64,000 nucleotides of DNA from Pholis gunnellus (lineage: Eukaryota; Chordata; Actinopteri; Perciformes; Pholidae). The stretch lies in the NCBI GenBank assembly GCA_910591455.2, contig OU342812.1, forward strand, positions 3,111,732 to 3,175,731. Reading direction: 5' to 3'. Of the stretch, positions 61,596 through 64,000 are shown in pieces (positions within the stretch are counted from its first letter, which is position 1; every line of letters starts with the position of its first letter). The notes below the pieces were generated by a model, which ran no database searches, was not told where the DNA came from, and saw only the letters and a program-made list of their open reading frames with translations. The position numbers were made by a program, and so were the translations under genes.

Positions 61596-63629
61596 CTAGA
61601 TGTGGATGTTGTGGTGGCGGACCTTGATCGGGTCGATGTCGACCCGGCGGGCCTCGGCGAAGGCCAAGAAGGTGCAGAGGCCCAGCAGGTTGACTGCGGT
61701 GATGAGGGCAAACACAGACGTCCAGGAGCCGGTGGTCTCGATGAGATACCCCGAGAAATACACCAGTAGGACTCCTGCACAGGAAGCACACGCACACTAT
61801 CGCCGTTAATAGCAAATTACCACAAATATTTAAACAAAGCACACAAATATCTTCCATGTGAATGTTCAGTTTTCTTTGTCTCGCAGAGAGAATGTCACGG
61901 CCCGTTACGCATCCCTCACAGGACCGTGAACTGTCATCCTCTGTTCCCTGTATTATTCATCTGACACAAACTCCATTATGCTCCCTTGATGAAATATGCA
62001 TGTGCACATAGGAGGCAGCATGACTGACTGACAGGAGACACATCGGCTCAAAGTTTGAATTTTGTGTGAAGCGGATGAATCATTTCACTCGATAGATTGG
62101 TGTAATTTAGCAACTGCTGGTGAAAGATTCATCACAGATATTTTGTTCCCAGTGTCTCTGCCAGAAACTCACCTAAGAACGCACCACATGTATTCATGAC
62201 ACCTGTGAAAGAGATGCAGACGCACACATGTAAAATTCAAGATTTAATTAAAATTTCTCCTGTGCTTTGATCATCTTAATTTAAAAAAATTTTGGTTTTT
62301 AGATTATTTTTCTTAAAAACTTACCAAATAAAGCTCCAGCACAGGAAGGAGCAAGATCTTGAACATTTACAGATACACCGCTGTAAAAGAAATACATGCC
62401 GTGAGCCATTTCCTCAGCCATATAAGGTGCTAAACGGACTAACAAATCTCAGCCACAAAAGAAAATTTGAAATATATCAGAAGAGAAAATATATGTCTGT
62501 GTTCAGAGAACGGTATCGCGTTGGATTACTCGATCGGTCACTTTCTGAAGGTCTCAGATTTCGACATTTGTTGACATCGTTACGGTATAGCTCGTAGAAA
62601 ACAAAATAAAATTCACCTCCGCAACGCCTTTTGATTATTGTATCAAGACATTTCTCATGGCACACATATACAGTACAAATGGCAATACAAGAGGTGAATG
62701 AAGAGGAATGTTTGTTTGTTTTCTGTGGGTGTTTTAAAATTGTGTTTATGTGTTTTTTGTGACTCGCACTGGTCTTGGCCTTGACTCTGTCTCGCCCTGC
62801 CTTGGTCTTGGTCTCAACCCCTCAAAGTCTCGGTCTCGGTCTCGAAAACACTCTTTTGGTCTTGGTGGTCTTGACTACACACTACATTCTGCTCCCAGCC
62901 TGCTAACATCGACTGTATCCATATTGTTTCTTGCATATATTGTATTTCAATGCTGGAATATGAATGAAAATACATTTTCTTTCTTTAGTAGCGTTACTGT
63001 GGATCTGGAGGGAGAGCCAACAGATGTCAAAATAAAATCTACATTTGTTCTGACCGACAGTTGGAGACATATTAGACGTATTGGAGTCAATAGTAATATA
63101 ACGTTAGGCTTTTTCAAACATCAGAAAAGTCCCTAATCTCCGGCGTGGAAGCGTGGCGATGTGCTGGTTTCAGGGCGAGAGGCCAGTACCTGTGGCTGAA
63201 GGTGGTGAAGCCCATGGTGGCGGACACGAACGCGACAGCCCAGGGGAAGGTGGTGTTACCGCACAGAAGGAGGGTAAACACACTGGACACGCCCATGGAG
63301 AAAAACTAACGGAGGCAATGAACGCACACAAAAAGAAGAAAAACATGTCAATCAAAATCATGTCAATCAAAATCTCTCATACAATAACAGAATAATAAGT
63401 CATCGGTCACATATTGTACCTGCATCAACTTCCTCACTGAGGCTGTGTCGTAGCCTGTGGGGATCAAGAGACAAGTTAGGACACTCTGTTATTTAGCTGC
63501 TTTATCAACAAAGGCTCATATCTTCTCTTCCGTTGCTCTACCTTGACTGATGAGGTGGTCAGACAGGCAGCCGCTGAACAGGGACGAGGGAATGGCCACC
63601 AACCAGGGAATGACATTGAACACCCAACC
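61596..63629 (-). CDS. slc17a9: Vesicular nucleotide transporter Slc17a9 (VNUT), 3' six exons, partial
   Basis: SLC17A9 is a 12-membrane-segment major-facilitator carrier that loads ATP and other nucleotides into secretory vesicles, driven by membrane potential. Six coding exons join in frame (504 nt, 167 residues plus TAG): 63542-63629, 63420-63454, 63190-63305, 62325-62380, 62173-62202 and 61596-61774. All visible junctions have GT donors and AG acceptors. Recognisable segments are GWVFNVIPWLVAIPSSLFSG, YDTASVRKLMQ, GVSVNVQDLAPSCAGALFG, VMNTCGAFLG and SGYLIETTGSW, which follow human SLC17A9 order as I recall it. These cover roughly the last four or five transmembrane segments and a cytosolic tail ending HHNIHI. 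The exon of 30 nt is unusually small. Upstream exons lie past the right edge. Teleosts carry a and b paralogues, and I cannot tell which this is. Confidence 0.95.
62764..62872 (+). repeat. Imperfect GGTCTTG/GGTCTCG tandem repeat in slc17a9 intron
   Basis: Degenerate hexamer-like repeats of TCTTGG and TCTCGG run for about 110 bases within the slc17a9 intron between the exons ending at 62380 and starting at 63190 on the plus coordinate. It is a typical fish dispersed repeat; the frame 62750-63136 across it is not coding. Confidence 0.7.
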
Positions 63630-64000
63630 CTGGAAAAACAACAAGTTTGTGAAGCGTGAATGAACTTGACCAGAAACAGCAGGAAACATTCAGCGTCGTC
63701 CTCTTGTCATGCAATTGTGTACATATATGCGACGTATCCTCGTAAAATGCTTCCTGTGATACCCCACGAAAGTCCAGCGACACGAGTCAAGATGTGCTCG
63801 TTACGTGGATACAGTCTATAAAATAAACGTCAGTCTTACACAGGAAACAACTTTAGTTAGATTTAGGAAAAGATTGTGAAATACTTAATTAGTTTTAGGA
63901 AAAAATCTTGGTTTAAATTACAATAATTACGGAAGTAAGGTCAAAATTAGTCAATGTTAGCATGCAAACAGGCTAAACTAAGATGGTTAACGTTATAGCT

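Noticed and set aside
61460..61857. Two long minus frames overlapping the last slc17a9 exon
   Set aside because: They are alternative frames of that exon; the true frame ends with TAG at 61596-61598 and matches SLC17A9.
1..64000. miR-124 hairpin, expected near BHLHE23 by human synteny
   Set aside because: I looked for its mature sequence core on both strands and did not find it; it probably lies outside the window. A proper search would settle this.

Overview
This is a vertebrate nuclear DNA window, almost certainly from a ray-finned (probably percomorph) fish. The grounds are two recognisable vertebrate neural/vesicle genes, GT-AG introns, dense (CA)n microsatellites, and teleost-type repeats: an L2/Maui-like LINE, a Tc1-like element, a ZMYM/hAT-like relic, TA-flanked MITEs and several short families that recur in the window. 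There are no operons, CRISPR arrays or prokaryotic genes.

Only two protein genes can be supported. A single-exon bHLH transcription factor gene, bhlhe23, lies on the + strand at 25756-26439 behind a GC-rich, CpG-rich promoter and leader. The 3' half of slc17a9 (vesicular nucleotide transporter, VNUT) lies on the - strand at 61596-63629 in six exons; its 5' exons lie beyond the right edge. The two genes point at each other across about 35 kb. From memory, human BHLHE23 and SLC17A9 have the same convergent arrangement on 20q13.33, which supports both identifications.

Layout: 1-25 kb is a gene-poor upstream region of bhlhe23 with microsatellites, a long polypurine tract (6.96-7.39 kb), LINE and hAT relics, repeat copies, and unique AT-rich blocks rich in homeodomain, E-box and octamer motifs that could be enhancers. 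25.2-26.4 kb holds bhlhe23. 26.4-61.3 kb is the convergent intergenic region with more repeats and several enhancer-like blocks. 61.3-64 kb holds the end of slc17a9.

The most interesting structural signal is a dispersed repeat present in six copies. Every copy carries a CTCF-core-like CCA(C/G)CAGGGGGCG, so the family may have scattered candidate insulator sites around bhlhe23. Two MITE-like elements carry an internal imperfect 56-bp minisatellite. An octamer-bearing repeat family forms a head-to-head inverted repeat near 57.45 kb. I found no clearly new multi-gene system. Enhancer calls rest on composition and motifs only and were not tested by alignment; family names for repeats come from memory of teleost repeats.
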